5,846 nucleotides of DNA from Parachlamydiales bacterium (lineage in GTDB: Bacteria; Chlamydiota; Chlamydiia; Chlamydiales; Simkaniaceae): contig DAOWHK010000012.1 in assembly GCA_030641465.1 (NCBI GenBank), positions 1 to 5,846 on the forward strand, in the 5' to 3' direction. The notes below the pieces were generated by a model. It made no database searches. It was not told the DNA's origin and saw only the letters and a program-made list of their open reading frames with translations. Position 1 is the stretch's first letter. Each line of letters starts with the position of its first letter. Positions 5,433 to 5,846 of this stretch are shown in pieces. A program made the translations under genes and the position numbers.

Positions 5433-5846
5433 ATGGCTAAAGGCAATTTTTCTTCTGATCAAAGCTGTCTTCTGGGGGAATTTACCCTGGAAAGAAATCT
5501 CTTTGAGGGCGTGAACGAGGTATTTGAACCTTTTCGTAAAGAAAAATTTCAAAAGCTCAATGAACATCAAAAAAGCCAAATTGTTAATAAATCGCTTCTT
5601 CGTTTAATTCAAAGCTCCAAAGCGATATTTCTTCTCGATGCTGTCATTGATTTTATGGACAGAGTCCAAGAAGAAAAAATTCTTGAAGTGTATAACTTCT
5701 CTCTTTTTGAACTCTTTCTCAATCAATTTTCAGACTTATCCCTTGAGGAAAATTATGCCATTCGTGGGAAAATCATGGGGAAAACGATCCCAAGAGATGA
5801 ATACCAAGCTTTTTTTCCGATTGGAATGGCAAAAACATATCCGGGA
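5433..5846 (+). CDS. Unrecognised protein, N-terminal 138 codons (runs off window)
   Basis: An ATG at 5433 opens a frame with no stop up to the window edge. AGG at 5426-5428 lies 4 nt upstream and GAGGA at 5416-5420 lies 12 nt upstream, so the Shine-Dalgarno is weak. The visible part is soluble, charged and probably mostly helical (MAKGNFSSDQSC... then FRKEKFQKLNEHQKSQ near 35-50 and a hydrophobic-charged helix-like stretch SKAIFLLDAVIDFMDRV near 63-79), with no signal peptide or membrane segment. I do not recognise a domain. Its place after tRNA-Arg and opposite kdsA corresponds, from memory, to CT656 of C. trachomatis, reported as a type III secretion substrate; this is a positional hint only and I cannot confirm homology. 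Codon use resembles its neighbours. Confidence 0.75.
   Translation, partial: MAKGNFSSDQSCLLGEFTLERNLFEGVNEVFEPFRKEKFQKLNEHQKSQIVNKSLLRLIQSSKAIFLLDAVIDFMDRVQEEKILEVYNFSLFELFLNQFSDLSLEENYAIRGKIMGKTIPRDEYQAFFPIGMAKTYPG

Overview
The window most likely comes from a bacterium of the phylum Chlamydiota. It resembles an environmental, amoeba- or arthropod-associated lineage more than a Chlamydia species. Four things suggest this: the order kdsA - lptC-like - lptB with a tRNA-Arg divergent from kdsA, which as I remember it matches the CT655-CT653 neighbourhood of Chlamydia trachomatis; a leucine-rich-repeat (LRR) protein of the kind expanded in environmental chlamydiae; AT-rich Gram-negative coding sequence; and a heptosyltransferase, which the heptose-free LPS of Chlamydiaceae would not need. 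This assignment is inference from gene content and memory, not from a search.

Layout. Positions 1-465 (+) hold the 3' end of an LRR protein gene. Positions 466-596 are a 131-bp, nearly full-length imperfect palindrome that looks like a miniature inverted-repeat (foldback) element, starting at the base after the LRR stop codon. Positions 645-1721 (+) encode a WaaQ-like (heptosyltransferase III) GT9 enzyme. It converges on, and overlaps by 11 bp, a minus-strand operon whose order of transcription is kdsA (5242-4409), lptC-like (4416-3820), a 470-aa OstA/LptA-like protein (3823-2411) and lptB (2430-1711). Each junction in that operon overlaps by 4 to 20 bp. Divergent from kdsA, across a 92-bp gap, is tRNA-Arg(UCU) (5335-5408) with a plausible sigma70-type promoter. 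It is followed by the 5' part of an unrecognised protein gene (5433 to the window edge).

Function. The core of the window concerns lipopolysaccharide. KdsA makes Kdo-8-phosphate, the precursor of the inner-core sugar. LptB (cytoplasmic ATPase), LptC (inner-membrane anchored) and the OstA-like periplasmic protein belong to the machine that carries finished LPS to the outer membrane. The convergent GT9 enzyme would add a heptose-type core sugar. The kdsA-lptCAB order recalls the E. coli kdsD-kdsC-lptC-lptA-lptB cluster, where Kdo synthesis is also linked to LPS transport.

The most noteworthy items are the palindromic element, the LptA-like protein more than twice the usual LptA length, and the heptosyltransferase in what appears to be a chlamydial genome. 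I saw no CRISPR, phage or defence system and no full transposase. Apart from these points the window is mostly ordinary conserved LPS biology.
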